From the NCBI GenBank assembly GCA_020847555.1, contig JADLBT010000119.1:1-21949 (forward strand): a DNA stretch of 21,949 bases. The letters are read 5' to 3'. Below, piece by piece: positions 13,855 to 21,716 of this stretch. The notes below the pieces were generated by a model. The model had not been told where the DNA came from. It was given only the letters and a program-made list of their open reading frames with translations, and ran no database searches. Source of the stretch: Gemmataceae bacterium (GTDB lineage Bacteria; Planctomycetota; Planctomycetia; Gemmatales; Gemmataceae). The position numbers were made by a program, and so were the translations under genes. Position 1 is the stretch's first letter. The number at the start of each line of letters is the position of its first letter.

Positions 13855-16278
13855 CTAGTGATTCAGGATGAACTCGCGCGTGTTGATCAGCGCCCACAGC
13901 GTTTCCGTCATGGCCGTGCGGCGGTCGGTGACGTCCCGGCGGTATTCCTCGAACCGCCGGCGCTCCGCGTCGGTGGGGCGTCGCGTGAGCGTCGCCAGGA
14001 ACAGTTCCTCCAGGATCTGCTCGTCGGTCCGGCTGCTCGCGAGCAGCGTCTGCAACCGCCCGCCCGGTGCGGTCAGCTTCCGCAGCAGGTTCTGGTCGGT
14101 CATCAGAAACAGCTTCTGCGGCAGAGCCGGATCCGCGGCGCGCTCGCAGTCGCAAGCGGACGTGCGCGGCGGCCGGCCGAAGATGCGGAAGGCGTAGGCG
14201 AGGGTCTGGTTCTGCACCAGGGTCGGACCGAACTCGATTGCCTTGCTGCCCGGGCGCAAATCGGTGGCACCCTTGGGGGCCTTCGGACCCTTCGGGGCAA
14301 TCATGAACGTGTCGCTCGCGCCCAGTGCCGAGTTGAGCACGTCCACCACTACCTCGGCCATCATCGGCCGCACGTAGCTGTGCGCGAAGTCGGTCTTGTC
14401 AAGTTTGTTGGTCTGATTGGTCTTCGATGACAGCTGGTAGGTGCGGGAATTGAGGAGGCGGCGCTCGATGGCCCGAATGTCGAACTTCGAGTCGATGAAG
14501 TCCTTTGCCAGGGCGTCCAGCAGCCTGTCGTTACTCGGCGGGTTGGCGAGCGAGAAATCGTCAACGGGTTGGACCAGGCCGATGCCGAGGTAGTGACCCC
14601 ACACCCGGTTGACGAAGCTGCGGGCGAAGAACGGGTTGTCCGGCTGGCGCAGCCACTCGAACAGCGCCACCCGCGCGTCTTTCCCCGACGCCAGCGCGAT
14701 CTGCGGCCCGCCCAGGGCCTGGGGGGACAGGGAGGCGTTGGTGTCCGGGTGCCTGAGCTGTTTGTTCGCCGAGCCGACGTAAACTTCCTTGATCGCCGGC
14801 AGCTTGTTCCTGGCAGCCTTCGGGACGATCGCCTTGTCGCCCAGCGCCTTGCGGGTGTCCGGCGCCAGGTTGAACGTGACCTGGCCGAAGATGTTGGCGT
14901 AGGCGCGGTACTCGGCCTGGGTCCAGAGGTCGAACGGGTGCTTGTGGCACTGGGCGCACTCGAGCCGGATGCCCATGAACGCGGCCGCCGTCTTCTCCCC
15001 CCACTGCTCGATCGGCACGTTCTGCTGGCGCCGCCAGAACAGATCCAGGCTCGGCCGGTCCGCGTAGGACGTGTGCCACCCGGTCATCGCCGCCTCGTCG
15101 ATGGCCTTGACCTCCTCGTACCACTTCACCGCCGGCTTACCCTCGCGGCTGGTGGCGGTCAGGACGCCGCGGACGATCTCGTCATACGGCATGTTCTCCT
15201 GGATGCGCTTGCGGAACCAGTCGTGCCACATCTGGCTGCGCTTCGGCTTGAGGTTGACCGGCTGCTCCAGCGCCTGCGTGTCGTTGCCGGTGATGTCGCT
15301 GAACTTCGTCGCCCACAGGGCGGCGTGCAGCGGGTGGACGAGCAACTCGTCGATCTTGCGCGCTCGCCTGTCCGGCCGCCTGTCGGCGAGGAACGCCCGG
15401 ACCTCGTCGGGCGTGGGCAGCTGGCCGATGGTGTCGATCGTCACCCGGCGCAGGAACTCCTCGTCGGACGACAGGTCCGACGGGATGACGTTGAGCTTGC
15501 GCAGCCGGGCGAACACCTCGCGATCGATGTAGTTCGCCTCCGGCACGCGTGGGTAGCGGAAGTCGGACGGAACCTCGCGGGCGACCAGGACGCGCACCGG
15601 GAGCAGGTTGCCGCGGTAGGTGGCGATGATGGCCGTGGACCCGGGCCGCAGCGCCTTCACCTCGCCCAGGTTGGACACTTCGGCGACCGCGTCGTCATTC
15701 GTGCGGAAGTCGCAGAACGGGGTAACGTCCGTCTCGGACCCGTCGGCGAAGCGGGCGAGGACGCGCACAACCCGCTTCTCGCCGAGCTTCCCGAACGGCA
15801 GTTCCGGCGGCTGGACGGTGATGGCCTTCACCTCTCCGTGGCCCTTCGCGTAGGGGGCGCCGCGCGCGATCCAGTCGCGGAAGACCTGGTACTGCCAGGA
15901 GCCCTTGCCGAAGCGCACGCCGCCGCCGTGCTCGACCTGGCCGGTCGCCTTGAGGAGGAGCAGGCTGCCGTCCGGGTCCACCGGGTTGATGCGGCGGCCG
16001 AGGTTTTCGTGCGTCAGGGCGAGGTAGTCCTTCTCCGGGTCGTACCCGAACAGCGAGAGACGGAAACCGCCCTTGCCCTGGAACGAGCCGTGGCACGAGC
16101 CGGAATTGCAACCCATGCGACCGAACAGGCCCATGATGTGGCGCTCGAAATCGGCCTTCTCCAGGGTCGTGTTCCCGGGCAGGACGACGGCGGCGCGGGC
16201 CGGCGGCGCCATTGCCAGGAACACCCCGAGGGTTCCCCCCAGCAGGATTCGCAGCCGAGAAAACGCGGCAGGATTCAC
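13855..16278 (-). CDS. DUF1549/DUF1553 protein with Big2 domain and heme-like motif
   Basis: I start this protein (807 residues) at the GTG at 16278, with GGAGG eight bases upstream; the open frame continues 300 bases further but reads like non-coding sequence. Residues 1-29 are a signal peptide. In order: a cytochrome-like segment CNSGSCH (57-63) in FGRMGCNSGSCHGSF; an Ig-like Big2 domain (about 155-233; VSNLGEVKALRPGSTAIIAT); DUF1549 from about 250, with CAQCHKHPFD at 441-450; and DUF1553 to the end, with NPFFARSFVNRVWGHYLGIG and a C-terminal LINTREFILNH. The family is a planctomycete hallmark of unknown activity, thought to be periplasmic. The DUF1501 gene follows. Confidence 0.93.
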   Translation of the reverse strand: MNPAAFSRLRILLGGTLGVFLAMAPPARAAVVLPGNTTLEKADFERHIMGLFGRMGCNSGSCHGSFQGKGGFRLSLFGYDPEKDYLALTHENLGRRINPVDPDGSLLLLKATGQVEHGGGVRFGKGSWQYQVFRDWIARGAPYAKGHGEVKAITVQPPELPFGKLGEKRVVRVLARFADGSETDVTPFCDFRTNDDAVAEVSNLGEVKALRPGSTAIIATYRGNLLPVRVLVAREVPSDFRYPRVPEANYIDREVFARLRKLNVIPSDLSSDEEFLRRVTIDTIGQLPTPDEVRAFLADRRPDRRARKIDELLVHPLHAALWATKFSDITGNDTQALEQPVNLKPKRSQMWHDWFRKRIQENMPYDEIVRGVLTATSREGKPAVKWYEEVKAIDEAAMTGWHTSYADRPSLDLFWRRQQNVPIEQWGEKTAAAFMGIRLECAQCHKHPFDLWTQAEYRAYANIFGQVTFNLAPDTRKALGDKAIVPKAARNKLPAIKEVYVGSANKQLRHPDTNASLSPQALGGPQIALASGKDARVALFEWLRQPDNPFFARSFVNRVWGHYLGIGLVQPVDDFSLANPPSNDRLLDALAKDFIDSKFDIRAIERRLLNSRTYQLSSKTNQTNKLDKTDFAHSYVRPMMAEVVVDVLNSALGASDTFMIAPKGPKAPKGATDLRPGSKAIEFGPTLVQNQTLAYAFRIFGRPPRTSACDCERAADPALPQKLFLMTDQNLLRKLTAPGGRLQTLLASSRTDEQILEELFLATLTRRPTDAERRRFEEYRRDVTDRRTAMTETLWALINTREFILNH

Positions 16279-16452
16279 TCCTCGGTCCTCCACAAGTGGT
16301 CTGTTGTTTGGCAGTCCCGGAGCGCGGATTGGCCATCGGGATGAGGAACACCGGCGTCTGGGATGTGGGGGGGAGACGCCCCGCGCGCCAGTTCCACTAT
16401 CCAAGTATACCCGCACGCCCTGGCGCACCGCCATCGGGTGTCCGGCGCATTT

Positions 16453-16482
16453 TTCGTACCCCCTCCGGCCCGCCGGTATAAT
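16453..16482 (+). promoter_or_regulatory. Promoter of the MoxR gene
   Basis: A consensus -10 hexamer TATAAT lies at 16477-16482 in an otherwise GC-rich stretch. TTCGTA (16453-16458), 18 bases upstream, is a poor -35. The ATG is 70 bases downstream. On the other strand a TATACT (16404-16409) could serve the divergent DUF1549 gene. The remaining intergenic sequence, 16279-16552, shows nothing else. Confidence 0.45.
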
Positions 16483-16552
16483 GCCGGGAGTCTGGTGCGG
16501 CCCGTCCCGGCCGGGTGTTCGGCGGCACGGGGCCGACCGGAGGAGGAGCGCG

Positions 16553-17542
16553 ATGGCCGAGGAACAGCAGGAAATCAACCGGCGAGTGGCGGCGCTGCGC
16601 GGACGGCTCGATCCGCTCTACAGCCAGATCGAGCGTGTCATCATCGGCCAGCGGGCGATGGTCGATCGGCTGCTGGTCGGTCTGCTGACCGGCGGGCACA
16701 TGCTGCTCGAGGGGGTGCCCGGGCTCGCCAAGACGCTGGCCGTGCGCACCGTGGCGCGCGGGCTGCACCTGACGTTCCACCGCATCCAGTTCACCCCGGA
16801 CCTGCTGCCGGCCGACGTGATCGGGACGCAGATTTACAACCCGCGTACCGGCGAGTTCACCATCAAGAAGGGGCCGATCTTCGCCAACTTCGTTCTGGCC
16901 GACGAGATCAACCGCGCCCCCGCCAAGGTGCAGAGCGCGCTGCTGGAGGCGATGCAGGAGAAGCAGGTCACGATCGGCGCGACGAGCTACACGCTCGAAC
17001 AGCCGTTCCTGGTGCTGGCGACACAGAACCCGATTGAGCAGGAGGGCACGTACCCGCTGCCCGAGGCGCAGGTGGACCGCTTCATGCTCAAGCTGAAGCT
17101 GACGTACCCGACGAAGGACGAGGAACTGGCGATCCTTGACCGGATGGCGGCGGTCGAGCCGGCGCTGGAGGTCGAGCCGGTCCTGACGGCGGGCGAGATC
17201 TTCGAGCTGCGGTCGGCCATCGACCAGGTGTACGTGGACGACAAGATCAAGCGCTACATCGTGGACGTGATCCATGCCACGCGCCGCCCGGCCGAGTACG
17301 GACTGGACCTGGCGCCGTACATCCAGTATGGCGCCAGCCCGCGCGGGACGATCTTTCTGACGCGCGGCGCCCGGGCTCAGGCGTTTCTCGACGGCCGCGG
17401 GTACGTCACGCCGCAGGACGTCAAATCGATCGGCCACGACGTGCTGCGCCACCGCGTTACCATCACTTACGAGGCGGAGGCGGAGGACATCGCGTCCGAG
17501 GATCTGTTGCAGCGCATCTTCGACCACCTGAAGGTGCCGTGA
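16553..17542 (+). CDS. MoxR family AAA+ ATPase
   Basis: The 329-residue protein is a MoxR-type AAA+ chaperone ATPase. Walker A is GVPGLAKT (54-61), Walker B is VLADEINRAP (from 114), and sensor 1 with the typical MoxR continuation is ATQNPIEQEGTYPLPEAQVD. A lid domain follows (SPRGTIFLTRGARAQAFL). MoxR proteins help mature or activate partner complexes, usually encoded next door with DUF58 and VWA-domain proteins. None of these partners follows here; the next gene is lgt, behind a hairpin and with its own promoter. The ATG has a strong AGGAGGAG at 16541-16548. It appears to be monocistronic. Confidence 0.95.
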   Translation: MAEEQQEINRRVAALRGRLDPLYSQIERVIIGQRAMVDRLLVGLLTGGHMLLEGVPGLAKTLAVRTVARGLHLTFHRIQFTPDLLPADVIGTQIYNPRTGEFTIKKGPIFANFVLADEINRAPAKVQSALLEAMQEKQVTIGATSYTLEQPFLVLATQNPIEQEGTYPLPEAQVDRFMLKLKLTYPTKDEELAILDRMAAVEPALEVEPVLTAGEIFELRSAIDQVYVDDKIKRYIVDVIHATRRPAEYGLDLAPYIQYGASPRGTIFLTRGARAQAFLDGRGYVTPQDVKSIGHDVLRHRVTITYEAEAEDIASEDLLQRIFDHLKVP

Positions 17543-17550
17543 GGGGGAGT

Positions 17551-17598
17551 GAGGAGCTTAAAGCCCACGGGACGCCACCCGTGAGCTTTAAGCTCCTC
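17551..17598. repeat. Palindromic repeat, CCCACGGG family, copy 2
   Basis: The arms 17551-17571 and 17578-17598 are 21 bases long with one G-T type mismatch, and the loop is ACGCCA, as in copy 1. The outer GAGGAGCTTAAAG part is absent from the other copies. It starts eight bases after the MoxR stop and is followed by a new promoter, so a terminator role is likely. Confidence 0.8.
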
Positions 17599-17611
17599 GC
17601 CCCTCCTCCCG

Positions 17612-17640
17612 TTGTCTCGTCTCGCGAAAACGGCTATCCT
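17612..17640 (+). promoter_or_regulatory. Probable lgt promoter
   Basis: TTGTCT (17612-17617) and TATCCT (17635-17640) are 17 bases apart. They lie after the hairpin behind the MoxR gene and 47 bases before the lgt ATG. A GGAGG at 17670-17674 is 13 bases from that ATG, a rather long spacing. Confidence 0.4.
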
Positions 17641-17687
17641 GCCTGGTACGGCTCTCGCCCGCTCGGCTCGGAGGATGGTACGCGACG

Positions 17688-18767
17688 ATGCGCCAGGTAC
17701 TGTTTCACATTCCCCTGAACGCGCTCAACGAAAACTTCCCCGACATCCCGATTTACGGCTACGGCTTCATGCTGTTCGTGGCCTTCGTCTTTTGCACCTG
17801 GCTGGCCTGCCGGCTCGCCGCGCGCGAGGGCATCGCCCGCGAGCGCGTCCAGGATCTCGCCATCTGGCTGTTCATCAGCGGGATCGCCGGCGCGCGCATC
17901 ACCTACATGATCCAGTACGGCGTCTCCGTCTGGGACTTCTTCAAGATCTGGGACGGCGGGCTGGTGTTCTACGGGTCGGCGATCGGCGGCGCGATCGGGT
18001 ACTTGCTCGCCCACTTCCTGATCCTGCGGCGACACAACATCTCCAGCTGGAAGATGGCGGACATCATCGCCCCGTGCGCCGCTCTGGGGCTGTGCATCGG
18101 CCGGTTCGGCTGCCTGCTCAACGGCTGCTGCTACGGCAACGTGGCCTGCCCGGACTGCCCCGCCGTCCACTTCCCCCTGTCCGCCCCGCCCCGGTACGCC
18201 ATGGTCGCGAAGGGGTATCAGACGGCGGCCGGATTCACCCTCGTCGGCCAGACGAACGTCGTCGCGCAGGTTGAGCCCGGTTCCGCCGCCGAGCGCAAGG
18301 GGCTCCAGGCCGGCGATCGGATTAACAACGTCAATGGCCGTCCGATCGCCAGCGCGGTCGAACTCGACGACGCCTTCGGCGTTACCAGCTGGCCGCGCGG
18401 CAAGAACGATGTCGCCCTGACCGTCCAGCGCGGCACCGGCCCGCAGCGGGAGGTGACCCTCGCTTACAGCCCGGCGACGATCGGCCTGAACCCGACGCAG
18501 CTGTACGAGTCGATCAGCATGGGGCTGCTGTTCGTCCTTCTGATGGCCTATTACCCGTTCCGCCGGCGCGCCGGCGAGGTGATGCTGCTGTTCATGGTCG
18601 GCTACGCGGTCCACCGCTTCGTCAACGAGATCCTGCGCGTGGACACCGACCCGGTCGCGTTCGGGATGACGCTGTCGCAGAACATCAGCGTGGTGGTACT
18701 GGGCGCGGCCTTCCTGCTCGCCCTGGTGCTGTGGCGTCGCCCGGTCGAGTATCATCCTGCGGTCTGA
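17688..18767 (+). CDS. lgt: Prolipoprotein diacylglyceryl transferase with inserted PDZ domain
   Basis: Lgt moves diacylglycerol from phosphatidylglycerol to the lipobox cysteine of prolipoproteins in the inner membrane. This protein has 359 residues, longer than most Lgt proteins. The first five or so membrane helices include WDGGLVFYGSAIGG (88-101), equivalent to the loop with the essential His in E. coli, here Tyr95. The Lgt signature is GRFGCLLNGCCYG (138-150). NPTQLYES follows at 268-275 and HRFVNEILR at 309-317. Between signature and QLYES, residues about 185-260 form a PDZ-like domain: VVAQVEPGSAAERKGLQAGD, RINNVNGRPI and VALTVQRG. This segment should face the periplasm. Extra cysteines sit before it (CCYGNVACPDC). 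The fusion is in one continuous frame. Confidence 0.92.
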   Translation: MRQVLFHIPLNALNENFPDIPIYGYGFMLFVAFVFCTWLACRLAAREGIARERVQDLAIWLFISGIAGARITYMIQYGVSVWDFFKIWDGGLVFYGSAIGGAIGYLLAHFLILRRHNISSWKMADIIAPCAALGLCIGRFGCLLNGCCYGNVACPDCPAVHFPLSAPPRYAMVAKGYQTAAGFTLVGQTNVVAQVEPGSAAERKGLQAGDRINNVNGRPIASAVELDDAFGVTSWPRGKNDVALTVQRGTGPQREVTLAYSPATIGLNPTQLYESISMGLLFVLLMAYYPFRRRAGEVMLLFMVGYAVHRFVNEILRVDTDPVAFGMTLSQNISVVVLGAAFLLALVLWRRPVEYHPAV

Positions 18768-18811
18768 ACGCTGGCCGCGGCGGCGGTCCGTGGGGGAAGT
18801 GCTGGGAACCC

Positions 18812-18841
18812 GGCCCTCGGGATGTCACCCGTGGGCTTTAC
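18812..18841. repeat. Palindromic repeat, CCCACGGG family, divergent copy 3
   Basis: GGCCCTCGGG and CCCGTGGGCTTTAC flank a six-base loop ATGTCA. The right arm matches copy 1 (11401-11413) exactly, while the left arm and loop have changes, so the stem has one mismatch. It lies 45 bases after the lgt stop, between the convergent lgt and VanZ-like genes. Confidence 0.65.
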
Positions 18842-18868
18842 AACAACCCTTTGCGCCGCTCCGCGCAC

Positions 18869-19261
18869 TCACGACGGCTCGCACCACCACCGCCAGGAGA
18901 ACAGCAGGCCCAGGGCGATGCCGGCGTGGTCGAATGCCACGTCCTCCAGGGTGCCGGTGCGATTCGAGACGTGCAGCTGGATCAGCTCGGTCAGAGTGCC
19001 GTGAGCCATCAGCAAAAACAGGAGCAGCAGGCGGTGGCGGAACGGGGCGCGCAGCCACCCGGTCAGGATCGCGAACCCGGCGTACATCGCCACTTGGAAG
19101 GTCTTGCTGGCCGCAAATTTCAGGTAGAGATTCAGCTCCTCGACCCGCCACGGCTGGACGTCGGGCATCGGCATCACCAGGCCGCCCGTCCACAGCGCCG
19201 CGTAGACCCCCCAGACGAGCCACCGTACCGTGGGGCTGATTCGATCCTGTCTCTCCGTCAC
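18869..19261 (-). CDS. VanZ-like membrane protein
   Basis: From the GTG at 19261 the protein has 130 residues and starts VTERQDRISPTVRWLVWGVY. GGAGG lies 11 bases upstream. The frame is open further up, but that part is Arg-rich and runs through a palindromic repeat, so I prefer the short form. Four hydrophobic segments are visible: 13-31, 55-70, 76-90 and 112-124. The C-terminal pattern TELIQLHVSNRTG followed by DVAFDHAGIALG matches the VanZ/phosphotransbutyrylase-like family. VanZ gives low-level teicoplanin resistance in enterococci; most family members have no known role. No glycopeptide-resistance genes are near. Confidence 0.72.
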   Translation of the reverse strand: MTERQDRISPTVRWLVWGVYAALWTGGLVMPMPDVQPWRVEELNLYLKFAASKTFQVAMYAGFAILTGWLRAPFRHRLLLLFLLMAHGTLTELIQLHVSNRTGTLEDVAFDHAGIALGLLFSWRWWCEPS

Positions 19262-19385
19262 GGGGCTGCTGTCCTCCGGGTCCGTTGAATCCGCCTGCCG
19301 CGCCGCCCGGCAACGGTCCCTTTCTACCCGACCGATCCTGTCCTGCCAAGTCTGGCCGGGACCGCGTCCCTCCCGGCGCCGGACC

Positions 19386-19438
19386 AACCCGGAGCGCCAG
19401 CGCCGGACAGGACTCCCCCCGCGCTGACGCTGCGGGTT
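19386..19438. repeat. Imperfect inverted repeat with AGCG-N2-AGCG arms
   Basis: AACCCGGAGCGCCAGCGCCGGA (19386-19407, written here in parts: AACCCGGAGCG then CCAGCGCCGGA) pairs with 19417-19438 at 18 of 22 positions. It lies between the divergent VanZ-like and hydrolase genes. It shares GAGCGCCAGCG with the repeat at 13792-13847. The rest of the gap, 19262-19499, holds no gene I can support. Confidence 0.6.
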
Positions 19439-19499
19439 CGGATGGCCGCTCCGTTGCTGGACGGATAGATCCAGCTGGGCCATGCGAGAGGAGGCCGCC

Positions 19500-20384
19500 G
19501 TGCTCGTCGATCTCGTGCAGACCACCACCCGCGACGGTGTCCGCCTGGACGGTGCTCTCCAGACGCCGTCCCCGGGGACCGCTCCCACCCTCGGCGTCGA
19601 TGGCTTCTGCCTGCTTCACGGCACGGGCGGCAGCTTCTACAGTTCGACCCTTCTCGAAGGGATGGCGGAGCGGCTCCTCGCGCTGGGCTGCACCGTCCTG
19701 CGGGCGAACACGCGCGGCCACGACCTCGTCAGCACGGCGGCGACCGCTCGCGGCGGGGTGCGGCAGGGGGCGGCCTACGAGGTGGTGGACGAGTGCCGCC
19801 ACGACGTCGCCGCGTGGGTCGAATTCCTGCGCCAGCGGGCCGGTTCGCGTGTCGGCCTGCTGGGGCACAGCCTCGGGGCCGTCAAGTGCCTCTACGCCAC
19901 GGCGCAGGAGCGGACCCTCGACGTGACCTGTGTCATCGCGGTGTCACCACCGCGGCTGTCCTACTCGTGGTTCTGCGCCGGCGCGAAGGCGCCCGAATTC
20001 CTCGACACACACGGCCAGGCCGAGCGTCTCGTCCAGGCGGGGCAGCCGGCGGCCCTGCTCGACGTGAGATTTCCGCTGCCCTTCCTGGTGACCGCCGCCG
20101 GTTACCTGGAGAAATACGGGCCGGACGAGCGCTACAACTTCCTGCGGCACATGCCGGGGGTGGGCTGCCCGGTGCTGGTTACGTTCGGCGGGGCGGAGGT
20201 CGAGAACAACGTCGCCTTCCAGGGGGCGCCCGACGCGGTGCGCGAGCTGGCGGCGCAGCACCCGCGCCTGGCGGTCGAGGTCGTGCCAGGGGCGGACCAC
20301 TTCTACACCGGGTTGCGCGGGGAAGTCGTGGCCCGGCTGGAGGGGTGGCTGCGGTCAGCCTTCAGGGGCGGGCCGGGAACGTGA
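19500..20384 (+). CDS. Alpha/beta hydrolase family protein
   Basis: The protein has 294 residues from GTG at 19500. An ATG 18 bases upstream is in frame, but GAGAGGAGG lies between the two, placed as a ribosome site for the GTG. The fold is shown by the oxyanion loop LLHGTGG (38-44), the nucleophile elbow GHSLG with Ser124, and the C-terminal His267 in VVPGADHFYTG. The acid is probably Glu or Asp near 233-245 in GGAEVENNVAFQGAPD. No signal peptide is seen, so it is probably cytoplasmic. The reaction is likely hydrolysis of an ester, lactone or similar bond; the substrate is unknown. The neighbouring creatininase-like gene converges on it. Confidence 0.85.
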   Translation: MLVDLVQTTTRDGVRLDGALQTPSPGTAPTLGVDGFCLLHGTGGSFYSSTLLEGMAERLLALGCTVLRANTRGHDLVSTAATARGGVRQGAAYEVVDECRHDVAAWVEFLRQRAGSRVGLLGHSLGAVKCLYATAQERTLDVTCVIAVSPPRLSYSWFCAGAKAPEFLDTHGQAERLVQAGQPAALLDVRFPLPFLVTAAGYLEKYGPDERYNFLRHMPGVGCPVLVTFGGAEVENNVAFQGAPDAVRELAAQHPRLAVEVVPGADHFYTGLRGEVVARLEGWLRSAFRGGPGT

Positions 20385-20397
20385 GTCCCCGGCCCGC
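20368..20397. terminator. Bidirectional hairpin between convergent genes
   Basis: GCGGGCCGGG (20368-20377) pairs perfectly with 20388-20397. The hairpin overlaps the last codons of the hydrolase gene and ends 28 bases before the stop codon of the creatininase-like gene, so it could serve both directions. No T-tract is present. Confidence 0.5.
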
Positions 20398-20424
20398 GGA
20401 GCCGATTCGCGGTCCCTGGCGGGG

Positions 20425-21171
20425 TCACTGCGGCAGCGGGCGCTGCAGCAGCGCCTGAACCACTTCCCCCGTCCGGTCGATGGCCGCCTTCAGGCAGGCG
20501 CGCCCCTTCTCGGCGCTGGCCCGTTCGGGGTAGCCGACCGCCCCGTGGTCGGTGCGCTGGTGCATGTCCTCGCAGATGTACAGCCCACGCAGGGCCGGCT
20601 CCGACGGCGGCGGGTCGTCGCGGATCTCCTCGCGCCGGACCAGCTCCGGCCGCAGCGCCAGGACCATCGACGTCTCGAACTCGCAGGCGTGGCCCATCGT
20701 CTTGCGCGGCCCCTCGGCGAGGTCCGCCAGTTCCTTCGCCGCGATGTCCCAGTACGATGCCGCCGTTAGCTGCCGGTCCTTGTAGCTCGCCTGGAGGCGG
20801 CGCAGGGCGACCTGCATCGTGTCGATGTTGCCGCCGTGGCCGTTCAGCACCATCACCCGCCGGTGGCCGTCGTCCAGCAGCGGACGGAGGAGGTCGCAGA
20901 GCAGCGCGATGTGCGTGTCCACCTCGGCCGACAGCGTCGCCCCGAAGCGCAGGTGGTGCGAACTCGCTCCGAGCCACTGCGTCGGCAGCAGCAGTACCTG
21001 GTTGGGCAGGCGCTGCTCGACGCCCTCGGCGACGGCGGTGACCAGGATCGTGTCGGTGAAGGTCGGCAGGTGCCGCGCGTGCTGCTCGCAGGCGGCGATC
21101 GGCGCGACGACAACGGTGGTGTCGCGGTTGACCTGGCGCAGGAGGGGCCAGGTCAGCTCATGGAAGCGCAT
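20425..21171 (-). CDS. Creatininase family amidohydrolase
   Basis: The 248-residue protein has the size and motifs of the creatininase family, metal-dependent amidohydrolases acting on creatinine, formylated pterin/riboflavin intermediates or mycofactocin peptides. Likely metal ligands are Glu29 and His31 in ACEQHARHLP, Asp40 in TFTDT, His112 in LNGHGGNIDT and Glu164 in GHACEFETS. The first motif has ACEQH, where many members have GSxEQHG. The N-terminus MRFHELTWPLL is typical. GAGGA nine bases before the ATG supports the start. No creatine, riboflavin or mycofactocin genes are near, so the substrate cannot be given. Confidence 0.9.
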   Translation of the reverse strand: MRFHELTWPLLRQVNRDTTVVVAPIAACEQHARHLPTFTDTILVTAVAEGVEQRLPNQVLLLPTQWLGASSHHLRFGATLSAEVDTHIALLCDLLRPLLDDGHRRVMVLNGHGGNIDTMQVALRRLQASYKDRQLTAASYWDIAAKELADLAEGPRKTMGHACEFETSMVLALRPELVRREEIRDDPPPSEPALRGLYICEDMHQRTDHGAVGYPERASAEKGRACLKAAIDRTGEVVQALLQRPLPQ

Positions 21172-21299
21172 CGGTCGGTCCTCGTTGAATGTCTCGGGAG
21201 GCCCGCGGGTGCCGGGACTTGCCCTTGATGTTCGTCATACGGATCGGCATACTCCGCCGCCCGGGTAGCCGGGTCAAGGAAAAAGGGGAAAGGCACAAG

Positions 21300-21692
21300 A
21301 TGGGCAGGCGGGCATGGGGTTGCTGGGTGCTGGCGTGCTTGATCGCGGCGGGCTGCAGTCGCGACGACACGGAGCGCCTCGCGAAGATTGGGCGGCGCAT
21401 GGCGGCCTCGGCGGAGGCGCTGGGCGCGGAGTGTCGAGAGGGGCTGGGGGGCGGCTGGAGCGAGGTGGCCGCGGTGGCCGGCCACGCAGGCGTGGAAGCG
21501 CGGGTCGCCGCGCGAATCCACTGGGATCAGGCCCTGGCGGGCACGGCGATCCAGGTTCAGGGCACCGCGGGGGTGGTTGAACTTCACGGCAGCGTCCGCA
21601 ACCTCGCGCAGCGCCGCCGCGCCATCGACCTGGCCGAAACGACGGTCGGGGTCGAGAAGGTCAGCGATCAGCTGCGGATCACCGAACGCTGA
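21300..21692 (+). CDS. BON-domain lipoprotein
   Basis: The protein has 130 residues from ATG 21300; the A/G-rich AAGGGGAAAGG is upstream. Residues 1-19 form a lipoprotein signal peptide ending LIAAGC, with Cys19 as the likely lipidated residue, making it a substrate of Lgt such as the one encoded at 17688. Residues about 65-127 look like a BON domain: VEARVAARIHWDQALAGTAI, VVELHGSVRN, then RRRAIDLAETTVGVEKVSDQL. BON domains are thought to bind phospholipid membranes or envelope partners (OsmY, Kbp). It is probably anchored in the inner or outer membrane. Its stop is only 24 bases from the facing stop of ftsY. Confidence 0.82.
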   Translation: MGRRAWGCWVLACLIAAGCSRDDTERLAKIGRRMAASAEALGAECREGLGGGWSEVAAVAGHAGVEARVAARIHWDQALAGTAIQVQGTAGVVELHGSVRNLAQRRRAIDLAETTVGVEKVSDQLRITER

Positions 21693-21716
21693 GGACGCCC
21701 GCGGTCCGCGGAGGAG

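Noticed and set aside
12223..16344. Two long + strand open frames (12223-14430 and 14569-16344) opposite the DUF1501 and DUF1549 genes
   Set aside because: Both read as low-complexity Arg/Gly/Val/Asp sequence without domains, while the minus strand carries clear family motifs throughout.
16397..17527. 376-codon minus-strand open frame opposite the MoxR gene
   Set aside because: It is the shadow of a textbook MoxR ATPase with a consensus -10 and strong ribosome site.
19262..19588. Longer forms of the VanZ-like protein starting up to 109 codons earlier
   Set aside because: The extra part is Arg/Ser-rich, translates a palindromic repeat and would overlap the start of the divergent hydrolase.
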